Positions 28,042 to 34,988 of a stretch of DNA of 34,988 nucleotides are shown here, piece after piece. A model generated the notes under the pieces. It did not search any database. It had not been told where the DNA came from and saw nothing but the letters and a program-made list of their open reading frames with translations. The translations under genes and the position numbers were made by a program. Numbering within the stretch: the first letter of the stretch is position 1; each line of letters begins with the position of its first letter. This stretch comes from Bacillota bacterium (GTDB taxonomy: Bacteria; Bacillota; Clostridia; Peptostreptococcales; Anaerovoracaceae), in contig JAUNCY010000010.1 in NCBI GenBank assembly GCA_030526325.1, positions 1 through 34,988 of the forward strand, read 5' to 3'.

Positions 28042-29175
28042 CTATGCAAGAGTTTCAGCAAATGCCTGAATTCTTGTCTTATACTGTCCTACTGATTCCA
28101 TCTTCTGTTCGATTTCCATGTAGAGTACAGGGATTCCTGCTGCTTCGAGTTCAGCTTTGAAGATAGGATAATCGTATTCTTCAGGGTCACAGAACTTCAT
28201 AGCACATACTACTACGCCGTCAGCGCCGTATTCTTTAACCATGTTGATGAGTTCTTTGCCGTGTTCTTTCTTTTCGTCGAGAAGGAGAGGATCTGCATAA
28301 GCGTCAACGATTCTGTATGCCATCTTTTCGTATACAGAACCTTCTTTTCTGCCTTCTACTCTGAACATTCTGCTCTGATGTGCAACGTCGTCGCCTACGA
28401 TGCATACATCGTTTTCAACGAATGCGTCGAGAAGAGCAACCGGTTCAACCAGGATACCTTCAACGATAACTTTTGCACCTTTGAATTCTTCTGCTTCAGC
28501 AGCTTCGATAGCAGCATTGAGAGCAGCTAATTTTTCTGTGTATACTTTCTTATCCATAAACCAAGCGGCTTTGATGATAAGATGTCTTGTTGTTGCATTT
28601 AATGTCTTAGGAAGTTTTCCTACGAGTTTTACGAACTTTCTGCTTTCTGCTCTGTATGCTTCGTATACTTCCCATGCAGCTTCCAGATCAGCTTCTGTTA
28701 CTGCTTTGCCTGCAATCTTTTCGAGCTGTGCCTGAACGAGTTTGAATTCGTTTTCCATATAAGGAACAGCAGCAGCAATCTTTCTGTTCTGCGGATAGTA
28801 CATTGCGATAAGAGGAAGTTCTGAAACTGCTACTTTCCAGTCTTCGCATACGCATTTGAGTGTATCGCAGTATGCAGCCATGATTACTCCGTCGAGGAAC
28901 TTCTTGTATGTACCGTCCATACCCATTTCAAAGTTTGCTTTGATGAGTGAGCAGCAGAAGCTCTGGAGATATTTGTCAGCTAATTTGATTTCTGTCTGGC
29001 CGCCCCACATGCCAACCGGCAGCATTCCTGCAGCGTAAACGATTTCTTCAGGAAGATGATATGGGAACATACCGATTAATTTTTTGCCTGTTTCTTTCTT
29101 TAATTCTGCAACTGCTTTGGCAGGGTTTTCGGCAACCTGTGTCAGTTCAGCTATTAATGTTTTAATATCAGCCAT
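28042..29175 (-). CDS. hadC: 2-hydroxyacyl-CoA dehydratase, beta-type subunit
   Basis: A 377-residue subunit of the HadBC/LcdAB/HgdAB family, oxygen-sensitive enzymes that remove water from (R)-2-hydroxyacyl-CoA through a ketyl radical. Cysteines in the conserved places are available as [4Fe-4S] ligands: Cys74 or Cys75 (QSFCCS), Cys103 (AAYCDTLK) and the one in MKFCDPEEYDYP. Length matches HadC and LcdB rather than larger HgdB forms. Its ATG overlaps the stop of the preceding subunit gene by one base (TAATG), indicating translational coupling and equal amounts. Strong codon bias. Substrate is not readable from sequence; 2-hydroxybutyryl-, lactoyl- and 2-hydroxyisocaproyl-CoA are candidates. 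Confidence 0.92.
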   Translation of the reverse strand: MADIKTLIAELTQVAENPAKAVAELKKETGKKLIGMFPYHLPEEIVYAAGMLPVGMWGGQTEIKLADKYLQSFCCSLIKANFEMGMDGTYKKFLDGVIMAAYCDTLKCVCEDWKVAVSELPLIAMYYPQNRKIAAAVPYMENEFKLVQAQLEKIAGKAVTEADLEAAWEVYEAYRAESRKFVKLVGKLPKTLNATTRHLIIKAAWFMDKKVYTEKLAALNAAIEAAEAEEFKGAKVIVEGILVEPVALLDAFVENDVCIVGDDVAHQSRMFRVEGRKEGSVYEKMAYRIVDAYADPLLLDEKKEHGKELINMVKEYGADGVVVCAMKFCDPEEYDYPIFKAELEAAGIPVLYMEIEQKMESVGQYKTRIQAFAETLA

Positions 29176-30407
29176 TAGCCCTTTCTCCTTTCTTCTTTCT
29201 TGATTTCAAGTCTTTCTAAGAAGGCCTGGATTCTTGTGTTGTACTGTTCACTGGAGAAAGCTCTCGGGTCAGTCTGGTCGCCGTCGAAGAGAACTGTAGC
29301 AACGCCTGTCTTTTCTTCGATCTGTCTCTGCTGTTCAAACTGTCTGAAGTCGAGGAGCTTGCAGCTTCTGTTGGAGTGGAATACGATACCGTCTAATGAA
29401 TATTCGTCTACGATACGTGTGATTCTGTCAACACCGTTCTGAAGGTTGCTGTTGCAGTAGATTGCACTGTAAGCTTTAGCCATACCTTCGATATCGCCGT
29501 TATCATAAAGAATTGTCCATGAATCAGGATATGTTGATGTAACCATATTGATTCCATTGTTCTTGAGACCTTTGTATGTTGTTCCGAGATAAGGCCAGCA
29601 TGCAATACCGTCCCACATAACTCTGAACTTTTCTTCTTCGCCCGGTTTCCATGGGCCGAGTCCTGCTGCAGCTTTTTCTTCAAGCTCTTCCTTCCAGCGT
29701 TTGAATACTTCGTAACCTGCTTTTGTTCCTCTGTTTGTTACGATAGCTGCCATGTAGTTAAAGAGGTCAAATCCGTTTAATGGAGAAGGTTTTGCTTTTG
29801 CAACCATTGTTGCGTCCTTCCACATCTGTGAAGTCTTGTTTGACTGCTCCATAACTTCCTTAAATTTATCGTGATCGAACTTTCTCTTTGTAATCTGTTC
29901 TAATTTTTTGATTGCTTCTTCAATCTGTCCCTTCATGTATTTTGCAGCATGATCCTGAACATCATATGTATGATTGAACGGTAAGTCGAAAATAATGAGA
30001 GGAATATTTAATTCTTTTGCAAGGTTTTCATACCATTTGAGTACTGTATGACAGATATTGCTGCAGCTGTAAATGAAATCTGGCATAGGAATGTCCTGTG
30101 ATTCTGATTTCTTTAAGTTTGCATATCCGAAGTTTACTCTTGCATATGAGCATAAGTCCACAGAATAGCCTCTGCCTTCAGAGTCGTCGATGAACTTCTG
30201 TGCTTCTTTTCTTGCTCCGATTGCTGCAGCCTGATTTTCAGGATATACAACCTTGATTCCCATTGTTGTTAATAATTCCTGTGGTGCGATTGATGTTGCC
30301 CAAGCTACTATTTCGCCGTTTGCTTTTGCGTCTAAAGCACTTTGGTAGTGATCTGCCATGAGATCATTCAGCATCTGTTTTGACGAAAGTTTTTCTTTCT
30401 GTTCCAA
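29175..30407 (-). CDS. hadB: 2-hydroxyacyl-CoA dehydratase, alpha-type subunit (TTG start)
   Basis: A 410-residue partner subunit of the dehydratase. Candidate cluster ligands are Cys86 (VDLCSYAR), Cys115 or Cys119 (YSCSNICH) and Cys349 (NRSCKLLDFRQ), the pattern of HadB and related subunits. It is the first gene of the cluster, behind a sigma-A promoter at 30566-30594. The start is TTG at 30407-30405, 9 nt after AAGGAGG; the next methionine is Met12, too far from the site. The order hadB-hadC-hadI differs from the activator-first order of the C. difficile 2-hydroxyisocaproate cluster (hadI-hadB-hadC). Confidence 0.92.
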   Translation of the reverse strand: MEQKEKLSSKQMLNDLMADHYQSALDAKANGEIVAWATSIAPQELLTTMGIKVVYPENQAAAIGARKEAQKFIDDSEGRGYSVDLCSYARVNFGYANLKKSESQDIPMPDFIYSCSNICHTVLKWYENLAKELNIPLIIFDLPFNHTYDVQDHAAKYMKGQIEEAIKKLEQITKRKFDHDKFKEVMEQSNKTSQMWKDATMVAKAKPSPLNGFDLFNYMAAIVTNRGTKAGYEVFKRWKEELEEKAAAGLGPWKPGEEEKFRVMWDGIACWPYLGTTYKGLKNNGINMVTSTYPDSWTILYDNGDIEGMAKAYSAIYCNSNLQNGVDRITRIVDEYSLDGIVFHSNRSCKLLDFRQFEQQRQIEEKTGVATVLFDGDQTDPRAFSSEQYNTRIQAFLERLEIKKEERRKG

Positions 30408-30565
30408 AGATAATGCCCTCCTTCATTTTTATCGTGTTAAGAGAAATACTCAAAGCATAACTAAATACCGTCAATATGATGCTTTTTTTTTGATAAATTA
30501 CCAATATATATGCATCTTTTCGCCGGCGTAAGTTATCTTCTAGTATGTTTTCTATAGTTAGGTTT

Positions 30566-30594
30566 AGTATACTATGGTTCATATTTCTTTTCAA
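30566..30594 (-). promoter_or_regulatory. Sigma-A promoter of the fermentation cluster
   Basis: Minus-strand TTGAAA (30594-30589), 17 bp, TATACT (30571-30566). The leader to the TTG start is about 150 nt and A+T-rich, with a run of nine A residues near 30483-30491. Within the 381-bp gap 30408-30788 I see this promoter, the argB terminator and no gene. Confidence 0.78.
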
Positions 30595-30710
30595 GTGATA
30601 TTTGTAATGTTTTTGTAATCCTTTACATTAATTTTTACGCTCTTCATTCCTTATTTTCCATTTTACCGCAGAGATTTCTCCGGGGATTTTTTCTAAATTG
30701 ACAAACGTGC

Positions 30711-30769
30711 AAAAAAAACAGAGGATTTCAGCCTTTTTTCAACGTCAGTTGACTGCAGCAGAAATCCTC
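30711..30769 (-). terminator. Terminator after argB
   Basis: Stem GAGGATTTC/GAAATCCTC (30721-30729 with 30761-30769) with a 31-nt loop, followed in the minus transcript by TGTTTTTTTT. It separates the arginine genes from the fermentation cluster. Confidence 0.78.
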
Positions 30770-30788
30770 ATTAAAGTCATATCTCCGT

Positions 30789-31655
30789 CTATCTTATCAT
30801 GGTTCCCACACCTTTGTGAGAGAACAGCTCGATCAGAATCGAATGCGGAACTCTTCCATCCAGAATATGGGTTCTTCTTACTCCTCCTCTTATCGCATTC
30901 ACGCAGCACTCTATTTTAGGTATCATTCCCCCTGTAATAATACCGCTGTCCAGCAGCCCAGACACGTCCTCAGGATGGATTTCGCTTATCAGAGAAGTAT
31001 CATCTTTAGGGTCTCTCAGAACTCCCTTGACGTCCGTGAGCAGGATGAGCTTTTCCGCATTCAGGGCTACCGCCAGCTTTGACGCAGCGGTATCCGCATT
31101 TATGTTGTAGCTCACATCACTGTCTTCTCCCTGGGCGACGCTAGACACCACCGGGATATAATGATTTTCAATTGCATTTTGTATCAGTGCCGGATCGATG
31201 GCTGTAATTTCACCCACCAGTCCATAGTCGTTTCCGTTTGGAGCAACGTATTTTCTGGCTTTAATCGTGCCGCCGTCTATTCCGCACAGGCCGATGGCAT
31301 TTCCTCCCTTGCGGTTTATTGTTCCCACAAGATTTTTGTTGACCCTGCCGCACAGAACCATCTGAACTATATCCATAGTCTCCTCATCCGTACATCTGAG
31401 CCCGTCCGCAAACCTGCTTTCCTTTCCGGTTTTGTCCAGCATCTCATTTATATCCGGCCCTCCGCCGTGAACAAGCACTACCCTGATGCCTACAAGAGAC
31501 AGCAGAATTATGTCACTCATTACCGCGTCAGCCAGTTCTTCGTTTATCATGGCATTTCCGCCGTACTTTATGACCACTGTTTTCCCGTTGTATTTCTGTA
31601 TATAAGGCAGTGCTTCTATAAGAATTTGAGCCTGTTCCACATGAGAGTATGTCAT
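30789..31655 (-). CDS. argB: Acetylglutamate kinase
   Basis: A 288-residue amino-acid kinase that phosphorylates N-acetylglutamate, the second committed step of arginine synthesis. The ATP-site lysine motif VIKYGGNAM is at about 28-36, the VHGGGPDIN loop at about 62-70, and the C-terminal region with GGMIPKIECC is the usual substrate and ATP site. The N-terminal helix (SHVEQAQILIEALPYIQKYNGK) of the type seen in arginine-sensitive kinases is present, so feedback inhibition by arginine is possible. It follows argJ by 40 bp and closes the argCJB unit. Confidence 0.96.
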   Translation of the reverse strand: MTYSHVEQAQILIEALPYIQKYNGKTVVIKYGGNAMINEELADAVMSDIILLSLVGIRVVLVHGGGPDINEMLDKTGKESRFADGLRCTDEETMDIVQMVLCGRVNKNLVGTINRKGGNAIGLCGIDGGTIKARKYVAPNGNDYGLVGEITAIDPALIQNAIENHYIPVVSSVAQGEDSDVSYNINADTAASKLAVALNAEKLILLTDVKGVLRDPKDDTSLISEIHPEDVSGLLDSGIITGGMIPKIECCVNAIRGGVRRTHILDGRVPHSILIELFSHKGVGTMIR

Positions 31656-31695
31656 TTTTTCTGTTCCTTTCTTCTTCCCGTCTTCTCCTTTTTTA

Positions 31696-32913
31696 TCAGG
31701 TGCGGTAATCCCCGTTGATTTTCACGTAATCATAAGTAAGATCACAGCCCCATGCGGTAACTTCCCAGTCACCCTCCTGCATTGTAATATCAATAGTAAT
31801 TTCTTCCTCTGCCAGAATTTCCGAAGCCTTGTCCTCATCGAATTCCAGACCCTTCCCCCCTGTGCAGACATCTATGCTGCCGGCTTTCGAAGAAAAACCT
31901 ACAGTTACTTTAAGAGGGTCAAATTCCTCTCCGGAATACCCCATTGCACACAGTACTCTTCCCCAGTTTGCATCCTCGCCGAACATTGCGGTTTTAACCA
32001 GTGGGGATTTTATAACCGACATGGAAATGGTTTCAGCCTTTGCTTCACTCGACGCGCCTTTTACCTTGCATGTTATGAGCTTTGTTGCGCCCTCTCCGTC
32101 CTTGGCTATTTTTACAGCCAGAGTTTTGCATACGAACCCGACAGCCTCTTTAAAGATTTCGTAGTCGGCTCCCTTTGACGCAATCTTCGGATTTCCCGCA
32201 AGCCCGTTTGCCATAATTATACAGGTGTCATTTGTTGATGTGTCTCCGTCCACACTTATACGATTGAAGGTCACTCTTACGCTTTCTTTCAAAATCTCCG
32301 ACAGGATATCATTATCCACATCAGCATCGGTTGTGATGAAGCACAGCATTGTTCCCATATTCGGATGAATCATTCCGGAGCCTTTAGCCGCTCCTCCCAC
32401 GGTTACTTTTTTACCGTCCAGCTCAATCTCTACACACACCTGTTTATTAACCAAATCTGTTGTCATCATTGCATAAGACGCATCTTCTCCGCCTTCTTCC
32501 GAGAGCTTTGCCGCAGCTTCCGGAATTCCGGATATTATGGCATCAATGTTTATTTCGTGGCCGATAACTCCTGTTGAAGCAACAAGAACATCATTTAACT
32601 CCACACCTAGTACATCCGCAGTCTTTCTGCACATGGCCGCCGCATGCTCTTCTCCGTTGGGAGCACAGGCATTCGCATTTCCGCTGTTGCATACTATAGC
32701 CCTGGCCTGACCGTCTTTAATGTTGTTCATAGATAAATATACAGGCGCAGCTTTTACCTTATTTGTAGTAAAAGTCGCAGCTGCCGAACACATGCACTCC
32801 GATACAATGAGCGCCAGGTCCTTTTTGTCTCCGCTGTCCGCCTTTACACCGCAGTGTATGCCCGCAGCTTTAAAGCCTTTTGCAGAACTCACTCCTCCGT
32901 TAATCACCTTCAT
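31696..32913 (-). CDS. argJ: Bifunctional glutamate/ornithine N-acetyltransferase
   Basis: A 405-residue Ntn-type enzyme that recycles the acetyl group from N-acetylornithine to glutamate (and in bifunctional forms also uses acetyl-CoA). It is made as one chain that cuts itself before the nucleophile Thr188 in HPNMGTML; here the residue before the cut is Gly187, where the textbook motif has Ala. The oxyanion-hole motif ASTGVIG is at 112-118, and WGRVLCAMGYSG and the C-terminal Thr are present. It lies between argC (65 bp) and argB (40 bp). A cyclic acetyl pathway is therefore predicted. Confidence 0.95.
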   Translation of the reverse strand: MKVINGGVSSAKGFKAAGIHCGVKADSGDKKDLALIVSECMCSAAATFTTNKVKAAPVYLSMNNIKDGQARAIVCNSGNANACAPNGEEHAAAMCRKTADVLGVELNDVLVASTGVIGHEINIDAIISGIPEAAAKLSEEGGEDASYAMMTTDLVNKQVCVEIELDGKKVTVGGAAKGSGMIHPNMGTMLCFITTDADVDNDILSEILKESVRVTFNRISVDGDTSTNDTCIIMANGLAGNPKIASKGADYEIFKEAVGFVCKTLAVKIAKDGEGATKLITCKVKGASSEAKAETISMSVIKSPLVKTAMFGEDANWGRVLCAMGYSGEEFDPLKVTVGFSSKAGSIDVCTGGKGLEFDEDKASEILAEEEITIDITMQEGDWEVTAWGCDLTYDYVKINGDYRT

Positions 32914-32978
32914 AAAATCAACTCCTTATCTCTCTTTTCCTTTCCCTACTGAGGGAATGTATTCTATATTAATTGTAT

Positions 32979-33911
32979 TTATATTATACCAAGCATCAGT
33001 TCCATATTCTGAACAGCGGCTCCGGACGCGCCCTTGCCCAGGTTGTCAAACATCGCCGCCATAAGGGTCTGCTCCTCGTTTCCGCTTACCACTATATCCA
33101 GGTAATTCGTCCCCACATTCCTGTTTGATTCAAGAATGCCTCTGGGATCTATGCAGCCTTCACCGGCAAAAGGAAGCACTCTTACGTACTTCTGTCCTTC
33201 ATAATGAGATGCCAGAAATTCATGTATCTGCTTTGCACTCATTCCGTCCCGGAGAAACTCGTTGTGCAGCCCTACCGTAGTTGTCATTCCCGAATAATAG
33301 TCTCCGAGTATCGGAAAGAACAGGGGCTTTCTTTTCAGCTCCGCCACGGCCATCATTTCCGGGATATGTTTATGGGCCAGAGAAATCGCGTATTCTCTGC
33401 AGCTGTTTAGTCTGCTGTCTGTTCTCTCTCCCTCATATTCCGCAATTAGCTTTTTGCCTCCTCCGCTGTAACCCGTAAGGGAATGACAGCTCAAAGGATA
33501 ATCCTTAGGCAGTATTCCTTCGCGCGTGAGCGGTGCGGTTACGGATATGAATCCCGTGGCATGACAGCCGGGATTGGCTGTTCTTTTGGAAATCCTGATT
33601 TTTTCCTCCTGCTCCCGGCTGAGTTCCGGATATCCGTACACCCAGCTGCTGTCGGTTCTGTGCGCCGTAGACGCATCTATAATCTTAACATCGGGGTTTT
33701 CGACAAGCCCCACGGACTCTCTGGCAGCGTCATCCGGTAAACAAAGGAAAACCAGATCTGCTCTGTTTATCATTTCTTTTCTGGCTTCGATGTCCTTTCT
33801 CAGAGACTCATCCAAAAGCATCAGTTCTATATCTTTTCTGCCCCCCAGTCTTTCAAAAATCTGAAGACCGGTGGTACCTTCCTTTCCGTCAATGAAAATC
33901 CTTGGTTTCAT
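32979..33911 (-). CDS. argC: N-acetyl-gamma-glutamyl-phosphate reductase, type 2
   Basis: A 310-residue reductase that converts N-acetylglutamyl phosphate to the semialdehyde. The short length, the N-terminal IFIDGKEGTTGLQI and the active-site Cys116 in ANPGCHATG mark the type 2 (short) ArgC family rather than the 345-residue type. The substrate His region HKHIPEM is present. It is the first gene of argC-argJ-argB, about 32 nt after the predicted transcript start. The ribosome site is weak (GAGAGTG), unlike most genes here. Confidence 0.95.
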   Translation of the reverse strand: MKPRIFIDGKEGTTGLQIFERLGGRKDIELMLLDESLRKDIEARKEMINRADLVFLCLPDDAARESVGLVENPDVKIIDASTAHRTDSSWVYGYPELSREQEEKIRISKRTANPGCHATGFISVTAPLTREGILPKDYPLSCHSLTGYSGGGKKLIAEYEGERTDSRLNSCREYAISLAHKHIPEMMAVAELKRKPLFFPILGDYYSGMTTTVGLHNEFLRDGMSAKQIHEFLASHYEGQKYVRVLPFAGEGCIDPRGILESNRNVGTNYLDIVVSGNEEQTLMAAMFDNLGKGASGAAVQNMELMLGII

Positions 33912-33949
33912 TCAACATCACTCTCTTTACAAAATAATTAACGAAACTG

Positions 33950-33978
33950 AGTATACCACCTTGTGCATATTTATGCAA
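33950..33978 (-). promoter_or_regulatory. Promoter of argC-argJ-argB
   Basis: Minus-strand TTGCAT (33978-33973), 17 bp, TATACT (33955-33950). The -35 and spacer are covered by the ARG-box-like palindrome at 33964-33977. Confidence 0.75.
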
Positions 33979-33998
33979 TAACTTTTTATATATATTCA
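33964..33998 (-). promoter_or_regulatory. Two ARG-box-like operators (putative ArgR site)
   Basis: The palindrome TGCATAAATATGCA (33977-33964) and the half-conserved TGAATATATATAAA (33998-33985) both resemble the ArgR core TGAATwwwwATTCA. Their starts are 21 bp apart, so the 18-bp boxes would be separated by 3 bp, the spacing known for tandem ARG boxes. They cover the -35 region of the argC promoter, which fits arginine repression. Confidence 0.6.
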
Positions 33999-34013
33999 TA
34001 ATTTTTTCAGACA

Positions 34014-34060
34014 TAAAAACGGCACCGATTCGGGACGTGTCCCGTAAATATCGGTGCCGT
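34014..34060 (-). terminator. Terminator upstream of argC
   Basis: An 11-bp stem ACGGCACCGAT/ATCGGTGCCGT (34019-34029 with 34050-34060) encloses a second hairpin CGGGA/TCCCG (34031-34044) and is followed in the minus transcript by TTTTTATG. It ends transcription of the gene at 34195-34827. Two further GC stems lie between it and that gene (about 34074-34112 and 34141-34165). Confidence 0.85.
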
Positions 34061-34194
34061 CAGCACTTTTAATGCAGCCCGTATATATTATCCGGCGTTT
34101 TTAAGACCGGGCTGACTTTATAAAAATTTTATATTTTTCAACCGCCGTTCCCGGTCGGGCGGTTCCTTCAGGCGCAGCATTCAAAAGCTCAGTC

Positions 34195-34827
34195 CTACTG
34201 ACCGCCGTCGCCGTTTTCAATCTTATTCAAGTATTCAGCAGCCTTTTCACTGTCCGCTTTTGAGCTGTCGAGCTTCAGTTCAAACAGAATATTAGTTCCG
34301 TCGCAGTTCTCATCTGAGGAAATCCTTCCTGTATCTTCATCGAAAATATATGGCCGACTGCCGTCTATACGCGTATCACTGACTGCAAGATATACAGTTT
34401 TGTCCGCAAAATACTCCACGCTGTCACACTCTATTATGCGATAAAGAACTCCGTCAATAATATCCGCAGTGTAACCTCCGCGCATTGTCATAATATTGTA
34501 CTTCCAGGGTTCAAGACCTTCAATCAGCGGGCTAATCATCAGTTCGTCATCATAAGTCATGTCTGTACCGTCTGCTTTTTCCACCGCAACGGCAGCATAG
34601 GTTCTGTCAGGATACAGATCCCATGCGGAGCTTCCGAAACTGCTGATTTCACTTCCCGAAGCCACACCCAGAACAGCCGCCCTGTATTTGCCGTCAGTCT
34701 GCGTATCGGAAATCTCCCCTTCATCGCTGAAATGCTGAGCAAGTCTGCTGTCTCCAAGCATGTCCGCGGCCACCAAAAACAGAGATTTCTCGCATTCCCT
34801 GTACTTCTGTTCGAACAGCTCCCGCAA
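34195..34827 (-). CDS. Unrecognised soluble protein with an ECF-sigma-like N-terminus (TTG start)
   Basis: I do not recognise this gene. The frame is open to 34881, but an AGGAGG site 7 nt before the in-frame TTG at 34827-34825 makes that the likely start, giving 210 residues. Residues 2-35 (RELFEQKYRECEKSLF, then AADMLGDSRLAQH) have the spacing of hydrophobic and acidic residues found in region 2.1 of ECF sigma factors, but the rest of a sigma factor (regions 2.2-4) is absent. The remainder is acidic, rich in Asp, Glu, Ser and Tyr, with beta-type stretches (KTVYLAVSDTRIDGSRPYIFD) that recall extracytoplasmic domains of anti-sigma factors. No signal peptide or membrane helix is seen. A decayed sigma/anti-sigma fusion is one explanation. 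Confidence 0.6.
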   Translation of the reverse strand: MRELFEQKYRECEKSLFLVAADMLGDSRLAQHFSDEGEISDTQTDGKYRAAVLGVASGSEISSFGSSAWDLYPDRTYAAVAVEKADGTDMTYDDELMISPLIEGLEPWKYNIMTMRGGYTADIIDGVLYRIIECDSVEYFADKTVYLAVSDTRIDGSRPYIFDEDTGRISSDENCDGTNILFELKLDSSKADSEKAAEYLNKIENGDGGQ

Positions 34828-34988
34828 AGCTTCTCCTCCTTTCTTTCCTTTAAAAGCCTTTACATATATTAGACGATTCAAAACGGCAAAAAGTCAGACC
34901 GGCAAAAATTTTCTCAGCCCCTGGCTTAATTTTACTTTTTTTATTTCTCTGTGCTGAATATTATTGTATAATGTTTCTATTACTTACG
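34828..34988. other. Window edge, no supported gene
   Basis: This stretch holds the ribosome site of the preceding entry (34835-34840) and A+T-rich sequence. The frame of that gene stays open to an ATG at 34881 but nothing supports it as a start. No convincing promoter or RNA was seen before the window ends. Confidence 0.4.

Noticed and set aside
22767..30407. A 4-hydroxybutyryl-CoA dehydratase (AbfD) that would complete 4-aminobutyrate fermentation
   Set aside because: No protein of that family is present; the dehydratase here is of the two-subunit 2-hydroxyacyl type with its activator.
14844..30407. Horizontal transfer of the fermentation genes
   Set aside because: Several of them share the codon bias of the ribosomal genes and no mobile element or border repeat is visible, so transfer is not supported by what can be seen.
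30364..30594. A 76-codon minus-strand frame overlapping the hadB start
   Set aside because: It overlaps the promoter and ribosome site of hadB in another frame and has no ribosome site of its own.
33912..33950. T-box or other riboswitch ahead of argC
   Set aside because: The predicted leader is only about 32 nt, too short, and the GC stems further upstream precede the promoter.

Overview
The window is a one-directional stretch of a low-to-moderate GC Gram-positive anaerobe. All 30 genes I support lie on the minus strand, so transcription runs from high to low coordinates. The core gene order (rpmG-secE-nusG-rplKA-rplJL-rpoBC-rpsL-rpsG-fusA-tuf), strong AGGAGG ribosome sites, an L10-type leader and the fermentation genes point to class Clostridia. 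An amino-acid-fermenting relative of the Anaerovorax/Family XIII group is my best guess, but no rRNA is present to prove it.

Layout in transcription order. (1) 34195-34827: an unrecognised protein whose first 35 residues resemble the start of an ECF sigma factor. (2) 33911-30789: argC-argJ-argB, arginine biosynthesis, with a sigma-A promoter overlapped by two ARG-box-like palindromes 21 bp apart. (3) 30407-20145: a ten-gene fermentation cluster: 2-hydroxyacyl-CoA dehydratase subunits and activator, 3-hydroxyacyl-CoA dehydrogenase, crotonase, thiolase, CoA-transferase, class III aminotransferase, iron alcohol dehydrogenase. (4) 19839-16682: a two-gene unit, an acyl-CoA dehydrogenase fused to an ETF-alpha FAD domain and a rubredoxin, followed by a flavodiiron protein (FprA). 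(5) 16331-14844: a D-2-hydroxyacid dehydrogenase with a degenerate Rossmann motif, then a RidA-type deaminase. (6) 14665-11267: rpmG-secE-nusG-rplK-rplA, then rplJ-rplL behind an L10 leader and attenuator. (7) 10976-3542: rpoB-rpoC. (8) 3348-1: rpsL-rpsG-fusA-tuf (tuf is cut by the window edge).

How the parts may work together. The metabolic genes converge on enoyl-CoA (crotonyl-CoA or acrylyl-CoA). A 2-oxo acid, possibly released from an imine by RidA, could be reduced to a (R)-2-hydroxy acid, activated by the CoA-transferase, dehydrated by the HadBC-type enzyme, then oxidised through crotonase, 3-hydroxyacyl-CoA dehydrogenase and thiolase or reduced by an acyl-CoA dehydrogenase. The aminotransferase and iron alcohol dehydrogenase would suit an omega-amino acid such as 4-aminobutyrate or beta-alanine entering the same node. 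4-Hydroxybutyryl-CoA dehydratase, EtfAB and a classical Bcd are absent from the window.

The most novel element is the fusion protein plus FprA: its domain order suggests an acyl-CoA to FAD to rubredoxin to diiron electron path that could remove O2 or NO at the expense of acyl-CoA. This is inference from domains and adjacency. No mobile element, CRISPR array, tRNA or rRNA gene was seen.
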